Positions 1 through 12,918 are shown, counted from the first letter of the stretch. The stretch: DNA of 64,000 nucleotides from Gaeumannomyces sp. JS-464 (GCA_002197995.1 NGZR01000001.1:4836001-4900000); one strand, 5' to 3'. The notes: generated from the sequence alone by a model not told the origin. Program-made: numbers and translations.

Positions 1-1103
1 ACCTCGTCAACCACACCCGCTTCCCCGAGAAGAAGATGATGCTGCTCTTCCTCGGCGTCTGCCGCGCCCTGCGCGACATGCACGTCTACCGCGGCGCCGG
101 CCCGGCCGGCGCGGGCGAGGCGGGGGGCGAGCGCATGGAGGCGGCCGTGGGCGGTGGTGGTGGAGGAGGGGGAGGTGGCGGAGGCAGCAAGAAGAAAAAA
201 AAGAAGAGCAGTGCGGCAGCGTCGTCGAGAGGGGCGCGCGCAAAAGAGACGGGCGCCGACGAGGACGACGAGACGGCCCAGCAGCTACCGCTGATGGTGG
301 GCGACGAGGACCGCGAAGGCCGCAACCGCGGCGCTGGCGGGCGCGGGCCGGGCGGCTCCTCTAGGTCCTATGCGCATCGCGACATCAAGCCAGGTATGTC
401 GTCACTGTCTTTCCCCTTTCTCCTCTCCCCAATTTTGCCTGTCTTGCCCGATAGCCCCAACACAGTGGACGCGCCGAATCTGCTTGCTGATGCCAACTGA
501 CCCGCGCGCCACAAAAACCAACACACAGGCAACATCATGATCTCGGACAACGGCGCGGACCCGATCCTCATGGACCTCGGCTCCATCGCCGAGTCGCCGC
601 TGGCCATCACGTCGCGGTCCATCGCCATCGCGACGCAGGACACGGCGGCCGAGCACTCGACCATGCCGTACCGCGCGCCCGAGCTCTTCGACGTCAAGAC
701 AGGCACCGTCATCGACACAAAGGTCGACGTCTGGTCGCTCGGCTGCACCCTCTACGCCTGCCTCGTCGGCAAGTCGCCCTTCGAGGCCAGGTCCGACGAG
801 ACGGGCGGCTCCCTCAGCATCTGCGTCCTCGGCGGCGACTGGCGCTTCCCCGACGAGGCCCCCGGCGGCGGCGGCGGCAAGCAGAACGCAAAGGGCAAGG
901 GCCCCGCCGCGTCCGCCGGTGGTGGTGGTGGTGGTGGTGGTGGCGGCTCGTCCGGCGCTGCCGACACCAGCATCAGCGAGCCCATCCGCGACGTCGTCAG
1001 GAGGTGTCTCAAGGTCGAGCCCAGTGAGAGGCCAGACATCGACGAGCTTATTGATCTGGTCGAAACAGTTATTGAGGAACTACCCGATGACGATGGCTCG
1101 TGA
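1..1103 (+). CDS. Env7/STK16-like serine/threonine protein kinase (3' part; 5' end outside window)
   Basis: Reading frame is open from base 3; an intron at 394-528 (GTATGT..CACACAG) splits the glycine codon after HRDIKP. Visible kinase motifs are the catalytic loop HRDIKPGN (catalytic Asp at 381-383), a DLGS in place of DFG (Asp 573-575), YRAPELF and DVWSLGCTLY. DLGS is typical of the NAK/STK16 family, whose yeast member Env7 is a palmitoylated vacuolar-membrane kinase that regulates membrane fusion (established knowledge). The N-lobe, including the ATP-binding Lys, lies upstream of the window. Two low-complexity insertions stand out. One, of about 85 residues, comes just before HRD and contains a poly-Gly run (from about 154), a Lys run and an acidic stretch. 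The other is Gly-rich (about 865-955) and lies in the C-lobe. The reading frame is otherwise intact to the TGA at 1101-1103. Family assignment is good; the vacuolar role is inferred. Confidence 0.85.
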
Positions 1104-2208
1104 ATCAACGGGTCTGTTTTCTTTTTCACGCTCGCCCTGGGCATCCAGGGAAGCTCCCGCCAAGCTCAGCGTTGCTCCCAAAGAACAAACCTTCATGACT
1201 TTGATTGACTTGGGTTCTCATCTGTCCTTGACGCTTCACGTTGGCTTTTTACCTTAGGGTAGGCGCAATCTCTAATTGTTTTTATAAGGAAACTTTCCCG
1301 GCAGAAAAATACCTGTTCCAGCACCGCACCAGCTTATGAATATTGGCTGTAAGATGGATTGTTATTTAGATAAGGATCAAAATTATGGCCCCATACCTAG
1401 CTCAAACCAGACCATGTTCTTGCTTTGTCTTCGTTCTCAAGTACTTGCCTTCACGGTCGATACACGTGTACAGTCGCAGCATGTTTGATCGATGTTTTGT
1501 TTCGTCTACCCCATGATTAGAAAGACAATATCTAGAGTACTCGATGCCCCAAAAACCATGGCAGGCAAAAACCAAAACCCAGCGGGTATCCCAATGAGCA
1601 ACACGCCTAAATTTCCCCCAGCCTCTTGACGGTGAGCCGTGAAGAGTGAAAGCACAAGGTAAAAGCGAAACAAGAGCCGAGGGACGTGTCTTGGACAGCA
1701 ACCGGGGCCTGATAGAAAGACAGCAGGAGTTGCGACGGTAGCATCATCACACCCCTTTTTTTTTTTTTTTTTAAACATTTTCTTTTTCCCCCCGGCAGCG
1801 AAGACCCTCCGGGCCCGTTTGACGACGCCGCGAGGCCAAGTCAACCGGAAGCAAAGAACGGCGGCTTTGATAGCATGATGAGAAAACATCGATGATTCCT
1901 TCCCCACAAACAATTTACCGAGGCAAAGCTCTCAGAAAACAAGGTCTGTCGAGAAAGGGCCGGGCATTTCCTAGAGGAATCTGCCAATAGACATATTGTA
2001 CAGTGTCAAAAAGTGTTTGAAGAACAAAAAACATCGACTTGGGAGTTGAGAAAAGCCAAAAGGAAGAATTACCAAGCATAGCTAATTAGATAAGGTAGTT
2101 TGGGTCATTGCGAGTGCCTCCTCGCCTGGTTCGTATTCCACCGGCTCGGGTGGTGGTTGGCAGTAAAACAAAAAGTCATGTCGTTAACTTGCTCGCAGCC
2201 ACGAGTCT
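1104..2208. other. Convergent intergenic region
   Basis: Holds the 3' regions of the kinase (+) and the CAP-Gly gene (-). It has AT-rich stretches and a T run at 1756-1772. The ORFs here have no recognisable motifs, and I see no RNA gene. Confidence 0.6.
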
Positions 2209-5080
2209 TTAGAAAGCGTCCTCAAAGGGGCAATCGACGCTGTCGTGCCCGTCGCGCTCGCACAGGGCGCACCACTTCTCAACGTGACGACACCGCTCCC
2301 TTGCCGGCGACGGGGCCCGACTCCATGGGGTTTGGCAGGATCTTGACGTCCGGGCGGGAACGGCCCCTCATGGGTGACAGCGGCGCTGGGGTGGCTGAGG
2401 CGTCCTGGCCCGTCTTGGGCGACAGACCCCTGAGCCCCGTGCTGTGGACGACATCGTTGCCGTTGCGCATGGCGCCATCGCTGCCGCTGCCAGCCCGCCC
2501 GTGGTAGCCATGGGCCGATGCCGGCAACCCGTTGGCGTTGTTGGCCTGGGGGCCGAACATGTTGGTGCAGTTCAGGATGCCATGGCCCGACGTCTCGCAC
2601 AGCTCGCACCAGAGGGTGCTATTCTCGGTCGCGGTCGAGTAGGCATCGCTCTCGGGCATGGTGTCAAGCGTGGTCGCACGCGTGTGTGTCTTGCGGGGCC
2701 CCTCAGGCGATCGCGGCTCGCCTTCCCGCGAGAGGATCACAGTGCCCCTCGAGTCACGGAACGAGTCGTGGTCGATAGGCACCACTGTGGCGGCGCTCAC
2801 CCGATGGCTGTCGATGCGGAGCTGGTCGAGCTCGCGTTCAATATCGCCCTCCCGGCCAGACTTAGTGTTCAGCAGGGCACGGAGCTCGGCCACTTCGCGC
2901 TCCAGACGCTCGCGCGCGATGCGGTCGTTGGAAGGGTCGTTGGAGCGGAGGCCCTTGAAAGGAGCCTGGCTCAGAGTGGGCGTCCTGTTGGGATCGTCGC
3001 CGGGCAGACTGGGAATCGAGTCCCTGCTCAGGGAGTGAATGATGGCCTTGAGACCTCTAATCTCGTCCTCCTTCTGCTCCAGCTCCTTGGAGCTAGGTCC
3101 GCCTCGGGTGCCGTTGGCAGGCCCTGCGGCGGCGGCCTTCTCGCGCCCCGCAGCTCCGAGCGTGTTCTCTCAACCTCGCCCCTAAGGAACTCGACTTCGC
3201 CACGTGCCTCGGCCTCGCCTCGCCTAGCGTCCGAGTCCTTCCTCAAGCTCCTGCTTCTAGCTGTTTGAGCTGCTTGCTGCGGCGACGGCGTTGACGTCGG
3301 TGGTACGCTCCTGGTAGTCGTGCAGCTCCTGCAGCACCTCCTCAAGCTTCTTCTCGTACACTCTCTCCGTCTCGGTGCTTGCCAGCTCCAGTGTATCAAT
3401 CTCCTGAAGTCGGCCCTGTGGCGTCGAACTCGGCAGTGAGCATTGCTATCTTTTCGTTCTTTTCCCGGAGCAGGGCTCGGAGCAGCGCTGTGTCCTTGTC
3501 GTCAACGCTCCCCCGCCGGGGCGGCGCAGGCTGATCCCCTCCCTCGGCCTGGGCCTCAAAAAGCGTCTGTAGCTCCGTCAAGCTGCTCTCCATCTCGGCC
3601 AGCGACTGGGCCTGCTCCTTCAGCTGCCTGTCGCGGTCCTCGAGTTTGGCGCGCGCTCCAGTTCTTCATTCTGAGAGGCGTTGCCGTTGGCGGTGCGGGA
3701 TGGTGGACGCAGCTTGGCGCTGAGGGAAGACACAGAGCCTATGCTGCCGTTGGTTTGGGGCCGCTTGAGTCCAACGGGGGTGGTCTCGTCGTCGGTGAAG
3801 CCGCTTTGGCTGCCGCCACCCAGGGCAGACGCGCTGCGCGGACCGATGCCGCCAACCCTGCTCTCCTGCTTCAGGCCTCCCCGCTTGCTGGGGTCACCGG
3901 CGGTGCCGCGAACGCTCTGGGAGAACTTGCCGTTTGGCGAGCCGCCGTACCTTGGCCCGGGCACCTTAGGGGCGGGCGTTGCGATGGATGAGCGCGGGGC
4001 CGGGGTCATCTGCAGGCGGCGGACGGGGGAGTCTGGTCGCGGTATCGATTCTAGGCATTGGACTTGCGGCGCGACTGGGACCGATGGATTGGCTAAACTT
4101 GGGTAGTGAGGGTTTGGCGGAGTAAAGTTAGTTGAGTTCTGGTTCCCGGCCTTGAGGCCGGACATGGAAGGCGTTGGTGTTAAAGGCATTGGCGTCTGAC
4201 CCGGCCTTGGAGAGTGGTAGGAAAATGCCAGCACCTGGCCTCGAGGTCGTGAAATAAGAAACGCTGTTGGGGACGGCAAGGTCAGCAAAGTCCAAAGAGA
4301 AAATTATCCAATAAAGCAAGCGCGAGGACGCTAACTCGAACGCGTAGAGTGGTAGCAGGGGAGGCACCAGCTGAGGGCCAGGAGGGAGCTTGGATGGCAT
4401 AGCCAGCGGCCCGAACGCCGCTAGAAGCCGAGCCAATGACCAAATCATTTCCGAGCGCCCAAGGGACGAGCTACACATGGACGGGGGTGGGAGGCAACCG
4501 GCCACAACAGGGCCAGGGCAACAGGGCCAGGGAAATGACAACTCACCCGTCGACGTCACCATTGTTCTTGCCCCGAGGCGAAGTCCGGGTGCAGCTCGAC
4601 GCCAGCGAAAACCCCCTTACGGCCGCCGACGGAGCCAACGAAGCGGACTGTGCCAAACATGTTGCCAGGCACATCGACCGAGTCGCCAACCGCGACGGCG
4701 CCGTGGGGGTCTGCGGTGGACGGACGTGCCGGGCTCGAGGTCAGGGGCAGCATCTTGGAAGGGGACGCGGCGGCGTCTTCGTCGTTCAGGACGGAGTGCA
4801 GGGCGTAGGACTCGGTGTCATCGGGGATGGAGGCGAGCGAGTTCTGGGTGAGGGCGGCGAAGGAGGCCTTGCGCGACAGGCCCGGGGGAGCGAGGCGCGA
4901 GTGAGCCGTGTAGAGCGAGTTCAGGTTCGGGGTCGACGCCGAGGCTAGCGAGCCCAGGCCTGAGGATCTTCGCGGCGGCGCACGGGAAAGCGCCCTGAGT
5001 GGAGCGGGCGCCGCGGAGCTGTGTTGCGGGATGGACGAGAGCGGCGTCGTGAGCGTGGTGGTGCTGGTGGTGAAAGACAT
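2209..5080 (-). CDS. CAP-Gly microtubule plus-end protein, CLIP-170/Tip1-like
   Basis: Starts at the ATG at 5080 (MSFTTSTTT...). The Ser-rich N-terminus is followed by a CAP-Gly domain (GNMFGTVRFVG, GVFAGVELH, GKNNGDVDG), split by an intron at 4264-4546 and resuming as VSYFTTSRPGAGIF. Next come a Ser/Pro-rich basic linker, a long coiled coil (about 3680-2800) and two C-terminal CCHC zinc knuckles (WCELCETSGHGILNC and WCALCERDGHDSVDC), ending PFEDAF at 2209. This order is that of CLIP-170 and fission yeast Tip1, which track growing microtubule plus ends. The frame changes several times (about 4225, 4090, 3650, 3410, 3200 and 2280) while the homologous protein continues, as expected of single-base sequence errors. 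A second short intron near 4110 is possible. The 283-bp first intron is long for this window. Confidence 0.8.
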
Positions 5081-8000
5081 GCTGTGTTTTTTCTGCGGTC
5101 GGGCCGGCAGCACCCCCCTAGCGTAATTTGTTCAGTGTTTACCGTGCACCAGAAACGGAGGCCAGACAACCCCCACACCAGGCCCAACACAGGCCGCCAC
5201 CACCAGATTCTGCGTGACGGAACCACGACAAAAACAAAACCACCAAGACAGCCCAAGAAAATCAAAATTTTGGCCTTGGACAATCAGAATAAAATGGCCG
5301 TGTCAGATGGGCAGCCACCAAACCACAAAGCGGGAGGCGTGCGCCAACTCGCACACACACTCTTTCGGCCCCCGCTTCGGTCAATTGGCTGGCTCTCGAG
5401 CCTCAAGAGCTCTATGGATTGCTGCAATGCGCCGCTGGTTCCTGGCCACCATGAACCGCTTGCAATCCTGCTGGCCCGTCCGCACCCGCATCCGTCTCTG
5501 GATGCTCGTGCCAGACGGGATGGTTCGCTAGGTGCGGTTGCACGCAGCCAGCCGTGCAGCCGTCACAGCGTCTTGTGGCGGGAGTGCGTCTATCTCGTTC
5601 CTTCGTCTTCGTGGGTCCTGGACGGGCCGGGATCGCTGGCTCGGGTGGTGCAAGCAAATATGCACAATAACAGGTCCCAAGGGATTCCCCGCGAGGCAGG
5701 CTGCAGCCCTCGGTGATACAGAGCTGGTTGATGAGGGGGAAACACACGAAATAGAGTGGGCCCTGTCGTCTCTGGCCCTCTCCTCCTAGTGCTTAATGCT
5801 GCCCGGTATGGTTCGTCGTGTTTCCGGGTGCGCAAGCGGGCCTCTGGCGTCGGGTTAGTCGCTGCGGAAAAGATGCTTATGCTATAGTCGGGGAGGCAGT
5901 GCCCGGGGTGGGAACGGGCCCCGCGATCAATGTCTTGTCTGGTGTTGAGAAGAAGGCCGGCCGGTTTGTCGGGTGGACGAGCCTCGGACACGAAAAGGGG
6001 GTTCGGCAGAAGAATGGGAGGAGCAGTGGAGGGTCTGAGCTATCAATGTTATAGGCAGCTCGCTGGCCTCGTGGGAAGCACTTGGGACTAGACCTGAGGG
6101 AGCCAGTCTTGAGCCTAGTGCAAGCAAGCTGCAGCACCCCTTGCTAGATGGGATCTATGCGACGCTGAACAAAATGGGACGGCCGCCGGAAGCCAAGCCG
6201 AAGAAGGTGCGGAGGGGAAAACGAGATGTCACGTTGGAGAGCGAGGAGGGCTGGGAGAGGCAGGCCGGCGTCTACTTGACATGGACAAAAACACCCCATG
6301 GGCTGTCATCTCCGTTTGTGCCTCCCGCGTGGAGCTCCTTTCTTTTGCATGGGCAAGCCCGACGAGAGCCCACATCAGTTCGTGCCTCCGCTTCGCCAAA
6401 CAAGCCCTGCACGAGTGTCCAATTGCATGGCTGGGATCCAGGAACGCACGTCTTCTGGGTCTTCTGGGTCTCTCTGGCCAGGTCCGGATGCTGGGGGCTG
6501 GCGTCAATGACGACTGTGTCGACAAGCGGGAGACGCACCTACCAGGGGAGGTATGCACCCAAGCTGCAGCTGGGGCAACAGTGATTACAACAACAAACAC
6601 AACATCAGCAATGAATAGGTGCTAGCAGCTGTTGCCGCAGCGTCAACAAAGCCATAGGATATCTATCAAGTTGGCTCTCTCCTTTTTTATGCCTAGAAGC
6701 CATCGCATGTGATGAATTTGTTCGCCGGGCGCTCCGCTCACATGAAAAAACGACAAATCGAAACCCAAGTCGAGCCCCTCTCTCCGCCTCTTGTACGCCC
6801 CCTCGGCCCCTGTCGACCTTTCCAGCCCGCCAGAGAAGAGAGAAAGAGGGGGGAAAAAAAAAGGAAGGAAAAAAAAGACAGACGAAAGCGGGCCAGGCAC
6901 GTGGAAAGAGTAAACATTGGCCACCGCCAATCCCCTTCAGATGCAACATGTCGGTGTGGCAGCGGCTCGGCGACGGGCTGTCACGCATCTCATTGTGGCA
7001 GGAGGCAGGACGTCTGTGGGGTCCTGATCCGCCAATGAGACGCCCACACCCCGAGCCGTCACATCTCATCATCTCGGGGCCTCCTGGTCCCTTTTTCTCG
7101 TCCACCCACCAGTGCCACCCAAACCCTCCTCCCGCCTGCTACTGGGTATTACCCGGCAGGTACGAATGGTACGTACATATGTATGTACGTCTGCGCACGC
7201 ATATGTGCATCAGCCTGCGAAATCCGATTCTGGCGAATTTTTTCTCTGTGCGAAATATGGATGTGCATGCGGTCGATGGGGACCGGGTTGACCGATCAAT
7301 GCTGAAGGATCGGGAATTGAGGGGACAACACAGCCCTTTGAAAGTGGCCCCAGGGAGGAGTAAACGGTCTCTACCTACCTATGGGTCCCGGACTGACTGC
7401 TCTCCACAGCCGACCGGAACGTGGAATGGACGACCGGACAGTCGATAGCTGAGAGAGTGATGGATTCTGGCGCGATGCTCTTGGGCGTTCCTGAGCCTGT
7501 TGCTGATACTCCAACATGGATTTTTATGTGTTTTTGCTGCCGCTGGGCGTGCCTGGGTGCTGCAGGTCTTGTTCCCTTTTCTTTCCCCCCCCCCCCCCCC
7601 TCAAGGTGGCTCGAACCCTGCCACCCACCCGTCAGTGGACACGCACATCATCGATCGTGCGGACGAGAAGGGGTAGCCCTGCGAGGCTGTCAGTGTTAAT
7701 CTCTGCTCTCCACCACATCCCCTGATCCGCCCGCCCGGTTCCGGAAAGTCTCCGGAAGCAGAAAGCAATTCGGAAAACCTTTTTCTTGCCCTTTTTTAAA
7801 TTTTTATTTTTTATTTTTTTAGTTACTAGTAGCATACCTAATTATTACCTAGAATCCTGTCGCAGACTCACACCATCCACGCAAGCTTTTCTGGAAGTCT
7901 CTGGCCGTATTCTTGTTTTCCGTCGGATTTCTGTCCCCATCTGTATTCAGAGTTCAGCCCAGAAAATTGTAAATTGTGAGGACGCCGACATCCAGGTACC

Positions 8001-8541
8001 AACAGCCAAAGCGATCCATCCTCGCTTATCTCGCTATGGATGTCCTTTATCCAGAGAAAAGAACAAGAAAAAGAGCAACGACATTATCCTGGTGTTCCAA
8101 GGGCCGCTCAGCGGCTAGTGCGTCAACATCCGTGGTCCGTGAGAGCCACTTGCCCCATGTTGGCCCTAGTCCCCTCGCTTGCCCTGGCAGCAAGCCCCAG
8201 GAGGATGATGGCGTCGGGTCTAGTCTCAAGCTCTGGATCGACACAGCCCGAGCCCATATCTGGCAAAGTGTTATGGCCTCAAAACCATTCCATATGCAAT
8301 GCCACACTCCTCTAATCATATCCACCTGGAGCAACGCGGCTTTTGCGCTCAGTGAGACTTGGTCTTCACCAAGCGCTCAGCCCTCGCGCTATTCCCGCGG
8401 CTCGAGAAACGTACCTTGTGATCCCGGAGGAGGGTTCACCGCTAGCCAATAACCTGTTTCAAGCGATATTTCTCTTTGTATTATGAATAGTTTCCTAGCA
8501 TGTAGGATGATGGTTACTAACTGGTGGCTCCAACGCCGACA
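5081..8541. other. Gene-free region upstream of the CAP-Gly gene
   Basis: About 3.5 kb with only short ORFs lacking motifs or homology I recognise. It contains a C run (7585-7600), a purine-rich stretch (about 6830-6880) and T/A-rich sequence (about 7780-7850). It presumably holds the CAP-Gly promoter next to 5080. I see no tRNA or rRNA. Confidence 0.5.
7585..7600. repeat. Poly-C homopolymer, 16 bases
   Basis: Uninterrupted run of C in non-coding DNA. Its length is likely to be unreliable given the homopolymer indels elsewhere in the window. Confidence 0.9.
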
Positions 8542-9619
8542 TCAGTCGTGGCCCCTCTCAATGATATCACCCCGCCCCAGTGGCCGGGTGCCGTCATTGA
8601 GCACCATGGCCTCGCGGTGCTGGCGTCGGAGTCGCTGCTCCTCCACGCTCTGCTCAAGCACTCTCGGCTGGAAAGACTCAACCTCCCTTAGGTCGACCCC
8701 CTCCCCCGTAATAGACAGTACTATTCTGATGCCGTTGATCTCGCCTGCCTCCTCCATCGCCTCTTGTTCGCCGTCACCATCGGCCGCGATCAGCTTGGCG
8801 CGCTGTAGGGCCTCGTAGCCGCCGCGAGTGTCCCTGATCCTACGACAGATCTCGCATATCCTATTGTGCCTGTGGCTCATATACTGCGAGAAATTGTGCT
8901 GCCGCTCTTCGTCGGTGTCACCCCACCACTGCTTGACAAGCCACTTGTCGATGAACTTGGCCTTGACAAGCTTCTCTGGGTCGTATTTGTTGAGCAGCTG
9001 GATGATGAACATGAGGCAAAACTTCTCCGACATGTCTCGGAGGTAGTAGTCGTCGTAGTACTTGTCGTCGAGCTTCCTGCGCGGTGACTCTTCCGCGCAA
9101 AGCTCTAGGGATCTGACCAACGCCGAATATGCCCTGTCCGTGTGGAGGATATGGAGACTGTCTGTTGGGGAGAGACGAGTTAGCATTAATCGGCGTGGCT
9201 ATCTTCAGGGGCGCGGCGGGTGAATGTGGTGGCAGTTCTTGAGCGAGACTCACTTTGGTCTGTGATGAGTGCCAGCGTCCTCAAACTCCTCATGCGCTCG
9301 TCATAGTCAGGTCTGGTGATGCCCCAGAGCAGGTAGTCCACACTTTCCGTCTCGTTGAGTGCTCTGTCGCAGATGATCTTGGCCGCCGTCTCCCGAATCG
9401 CAAAGTTGTAGTGCCCCAATAGGCTCTCCAGGGTGTTCAGCTTCAACGAATCCTCCGTTTCCTGAGTGATGTACCGTGGCTTTGGTGGACTCGTCTTGAT
9501 CTCGTTCTGTTCGCGGATGTGCTCGAGCATCTTGCGAATTCCCACCAGAAGAACCACCGAGCCAATGCTGAGGCTAGCGGCAATCACGGCCCATCGCGGG
9601 CAAAACCGAGCAGACCCAT
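8542..9619 (-). CDS. Conserved fungal membrane-anchored protein of unknown function (helical, ARM-like)
   Basis: Two exons joined by a 92-bp intron (9162-9253). The splice restores an Asn codon and gives the contiguous reading DQNSLHILHTDRAYSALVRSL. The N-terminus has a hydrophobic segment (AVIAASLSIGSVVLLVGI) consistent with a membrane anchor. It is followed by KPRYITQETEDSLKLNTLESLLGH-type helical sequence resembling a single alpha-helical repeat, then a charged helical C-terminus. I recall similar proteins in other filamentous ascomycetes, but no function is known to me. The proposed start is the ATG at 9617-9619 (MGLLGFAR). Joining it to the hydrophobic segment needs one missing base near 9595; without that, the ORF starts within the segment. 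It is divergent from NOP14, with 472 bp between. Confidence 0.6.
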
Positions 9620-10091
9620 GATGGCAACGCTGATTAGGCTGGAGGGGAGCTCTGCCGTTGTCAATATCAGGCTGGATATGTCGGTGGTTCGGACGCTGTT
9701 CTCGAGCGCGAGAATATGGGCCTTGCGCATAAATGGCCCATGATTAGGCCGCTAACTGGAAAGTCAAACCAGCATCCCGTCATCAAAAGATGGGGATGGG
9801 GCTGCTCAAGTTTTGATATGTTATTTGTGAGGCGCTTTTTCGGCCGCGCTTCCGTTATGCTCGAGTCGATTGTCCCTGCAATTGTGGAGACGGGTGGGCG
9901 GGCAAGTGGGCGGCCGATAAGATAAGGTGCCGAACGCGGGCGGCCGAAAAAAAAAATCCAGGAGCGACATCTCAGTGTCGTGCGCCATTGGATATTGTAA
10001 CAGACGACTAAACACGCCAGGCGACACTGCGCGTCAACGATTATCCCTTGCGACTTTGCCGCGGCTACGAGTCGACCTCCAGCCACTAGAC
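9620..10091. promoter_or_regulatory. Divergent promoter region between the membrane-protein gene and NOP14
   Basis: 472 bp between two outward-facing start codons, so it should carry both promoters (inference from layout). No canonical TATA box is obvious. It contains an A run (about 9949-9957). Confidence 0.5.
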
Positions 10092-12918
10092 ATGGCGGGC
10101 TCACAGCTCAAGAGGCTAAAGGCCTCTCTGCGGGAACAGGGAATCGTGGGGCCCCAGAAATCGAAGAAGCAGAAGAAACAGACGGCCAAGACGCAAAAGC
10201 CAATGCGGACAAGCGGTTGAAGAGATCGGTTGCTTTGGAGGGAATCCGAGAGCAGTTCAATCCTTTTCAATTTCACACGAATGCGCGGGGCCCCAAGTTT
10301 GAGGTCACGAGCAACAGGGCTCCAACCGCAAATGCCTCCAAGGGCATCAAGGGACGCCCTGGCGTCACCAAGGCGCTCGGCGAGGAGAGGGTTTGTGCCC
10401 TCAAGAGGATGCGATTTGCTTGCGCGGCCATTGCTAACAGGCGTGTGTTGTAGCGCCGTGAGACCCTTTTGGTGGAGATGCAGCGCAGGAACAAGGTCGG
10501 CGGCATCCTGGATCGGCGAATCGGAGAGAACGACCCATCTATGGCACCGGAGGAGAAGGCCCTGCAGAGGTTTGCGATGGAGAAGCAGCGAAGCCACAAG
10601 AAGGGTTCTCTCTTTGACCTGGAAGACAATGAGGACGATGTCAGCCTGACCCACATGGGCAAATCCTTGTCCTTTGACGATGGCGAGGACGACTTTGACA
10701 ACGCCGATCTCCCGTCTGAGAACGAGTCCGACATAGCCAACATTAACCCCACGCGCCTCAAGAGAATGCGCGGCGAAGATGTTTCAGACGGAGACGACAA
10801 TGAGGCCGAGCAGCTACCGGAGAGGAAAAAAACAAAACAGGAAATATACAAGGAGATCATCGAGAAGTCCAAAGCACACAAGTACGAGCGCCAGGCTGCC
10901 AAGGATGCCGACGAGGACCTGAGGGAAAAAATCGACAAGGAGTTTGCAGAGCTCCAGAGGATGTTGTTTACAAACAAAGCGAAGCCCCCGCGGCTAGATC
11001 CGGAGGACCCGCAACTAGCCCTGAAACTTGTCGCAGGACTTGACAAGGAAGAGTTCGACAAAGCCTACGATGTCCGTGTCAAGAAGCTGCTGCAAGACAA
11101 GAGGGCCCAGCCCACCGAAAGGACGAAGACGGATGAGGAAAAGGCTGCTGAGGAATCAGCCCGCCTCAAGGAGCTCGAGGAGAAGCGGATCAAGAGGATG
11201 CGAGGGAGGAAGTCAGTGATGACGACAGCGACGGAGACGACGAGATTAGGGAAAACGCTAAGTCGTCTCCTGATGCTACGATGCACGATCTCGATGGAGA
11301 AATGGAGGAAGACGAGTTTCAGCTTGGCAAGGGAATCAAGAAGATGCGCCCAACAGCCACGGAGCTAGGGTTTGACGACGAGGACGACTTCATCATCGAC
11401 GACGACCTGGTTGCCAGCGGATCCGACATCGAGCCGGAGGATGAGGAGGATCTCTCTTCCGAAGATAGTGGGGATGACGAGGACACTGGGTTCGACGGCT
11501 TCGAGTCCGACGACGAGTTCACAAAAGGTCTCCTGACGGAGACAGAAAGCAGACAACCCGAGTTCACAGAAGCAACCAAGGCTCCCGGCGTGGAATCCAA
11601 GGGTGACGATGATGGTATCCCATATACATTCCCGTGCCCGCAGTCCCACGGCGAGCTGCTGAAGATCACCAAGGGGCTGCCTGTGGCTAAACTTACCACC
11701 GTCATCCAACGAATACGTGCGCTGTACCACCCCAAGCTGGACAGCGGCAACAAGGAACGATTAGGGAACTTCTCTAGGGTCTTGGTTCAGCATATCGCCT
11801 ATCTGGGCAATCTGACCGACGGCGCGCCATCTACTGCCATCGAGGGTCTCATTCGGCACGTCCACTCGCTGGTCAAGACATTCCCGCTTGAGATTTCACG
11901 CGAGTTCCGTCTCCATCTCCAGGCCATGGGAGCTGATAGACCGCTTGCGCTGGTCAATGGCGACTTGTTCATCTTGACCGCCATTGGCTCGATATACCCG
12001 ACGTCGGACCATTTCCACCGGGTGGTGACCCCAGCCATGCTTTCCATCGCGAGGTTCCTCGGCCAGAGTGTGCCCAAGAAGCTCTCTGACTATGCCACCG
12101 GGACCTACCTCACGATACTAGCTCTGCAGTACCAGGCGCTATCAAAGCGCTACGTCCCAGAGCTAATGAATTTCATCCTCAACACGCTGTGCGCCCTGGC
12201 TCCGGCTGAGTGCACAGAGCGTATGGGCGCTTTCCCACTTCACCGCCCGTACCCGAGAACCCGGATCAGGGACAGCCAAGGGGAGCCAGTACGCAAACTG
12301 AGCTGCGCTGATTGTTGCCCTTCCACCAGCGGCGATGATGGCTCCAGTTCCTTGAAAGTTGCGGTCCTCGACACAACCGTTAAGGTGCTCTCAGCCGCGA
12401 CCGATTGCTGGACTGGGAAGCCCGGATTTTTCGAGACGTTCGAGCCTGCCTGCAAGGTTTTGGCTCACTTGTGCTCCAAACCCTGCAGAAGCGCACTGCC
12501 TCCTGTCGTGGTCAAGGAAACAGAGAGGCTCTTGGCGCGGCTGAAGGCGTCGCTGCAGGCCGCACGGCTGTCCCGCCGACCCTTGGAGTTGCACCACCAC
12601 CGCCCCTTGGCGATCCGAACTTACGTGCCCAAGTTCGAGGACACGTTCGATCCGAACAAGCACTACGACCCGGACAGAGAACGGGCTGAGATGGCCAAGC
12701 TACGGGCTGAGCACAAGAGGGAGCGCAAGGGAGCGATGAGAGAGCTGAGGAAGGACGCAAACTTCATGGCCCGCGAGAAGCTCAAAATCAAGAAGGCCAA
12801 GGACGAGGCGTATGAGAAGAAATTCAAGAGGCTGGTGTCGGAGATCCAGAGCCAGGAAGGTCGCGAGGCGAACGCATACGAGCGGGAGAAGCAGCAAAGG
12901 AAGCGGGCGAGGAAGTAG
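10092..12918 (+). CDS. NOP14: Nucleolar protein 14, SSU processome subunit
   Basis: Starts at the ATG at 10092 (MAGSQLKRLKASLREQG). A 63-bp intron lies at 10391-10453 with a GCTAAC branch site. The order of features matches NOP14: a basic N-terminus, the conserved FNPFQFHTNARGPKFEV and GKSLSF blocks, long acidic/Lys-rich tracts, a helical central region (SHGELLKITKGLP), then SRRPLELHHHRPLAI, FDPNKHYDPDRERAEM and the terminal RELRKDANFMAREK block. NOP14 is an essential component of the U3 snoRNP/90S pre-ribosome needed for 18S rRNA maturation in the nucleolus. Two single-base frameshifts (a G missing near 10190 and another near 11206) break the ORF, but the protein continues across both, so they are probably sequence errors. 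The total of about 900 residues is normal for the family. Confidence 0.93.

Noticed and set aside
2444..3268. 274-residue plus-strand ORF
   Set aside because: Antisense to the coiled coil and zinc knuckles of the CAP-Gly gene, which are unmistakable on the minus strand.
7608..7640. tRNA-like B-box sequence
   Set aside because: No matching A box, acceptor stem or anticodon arm could be drawn around it.
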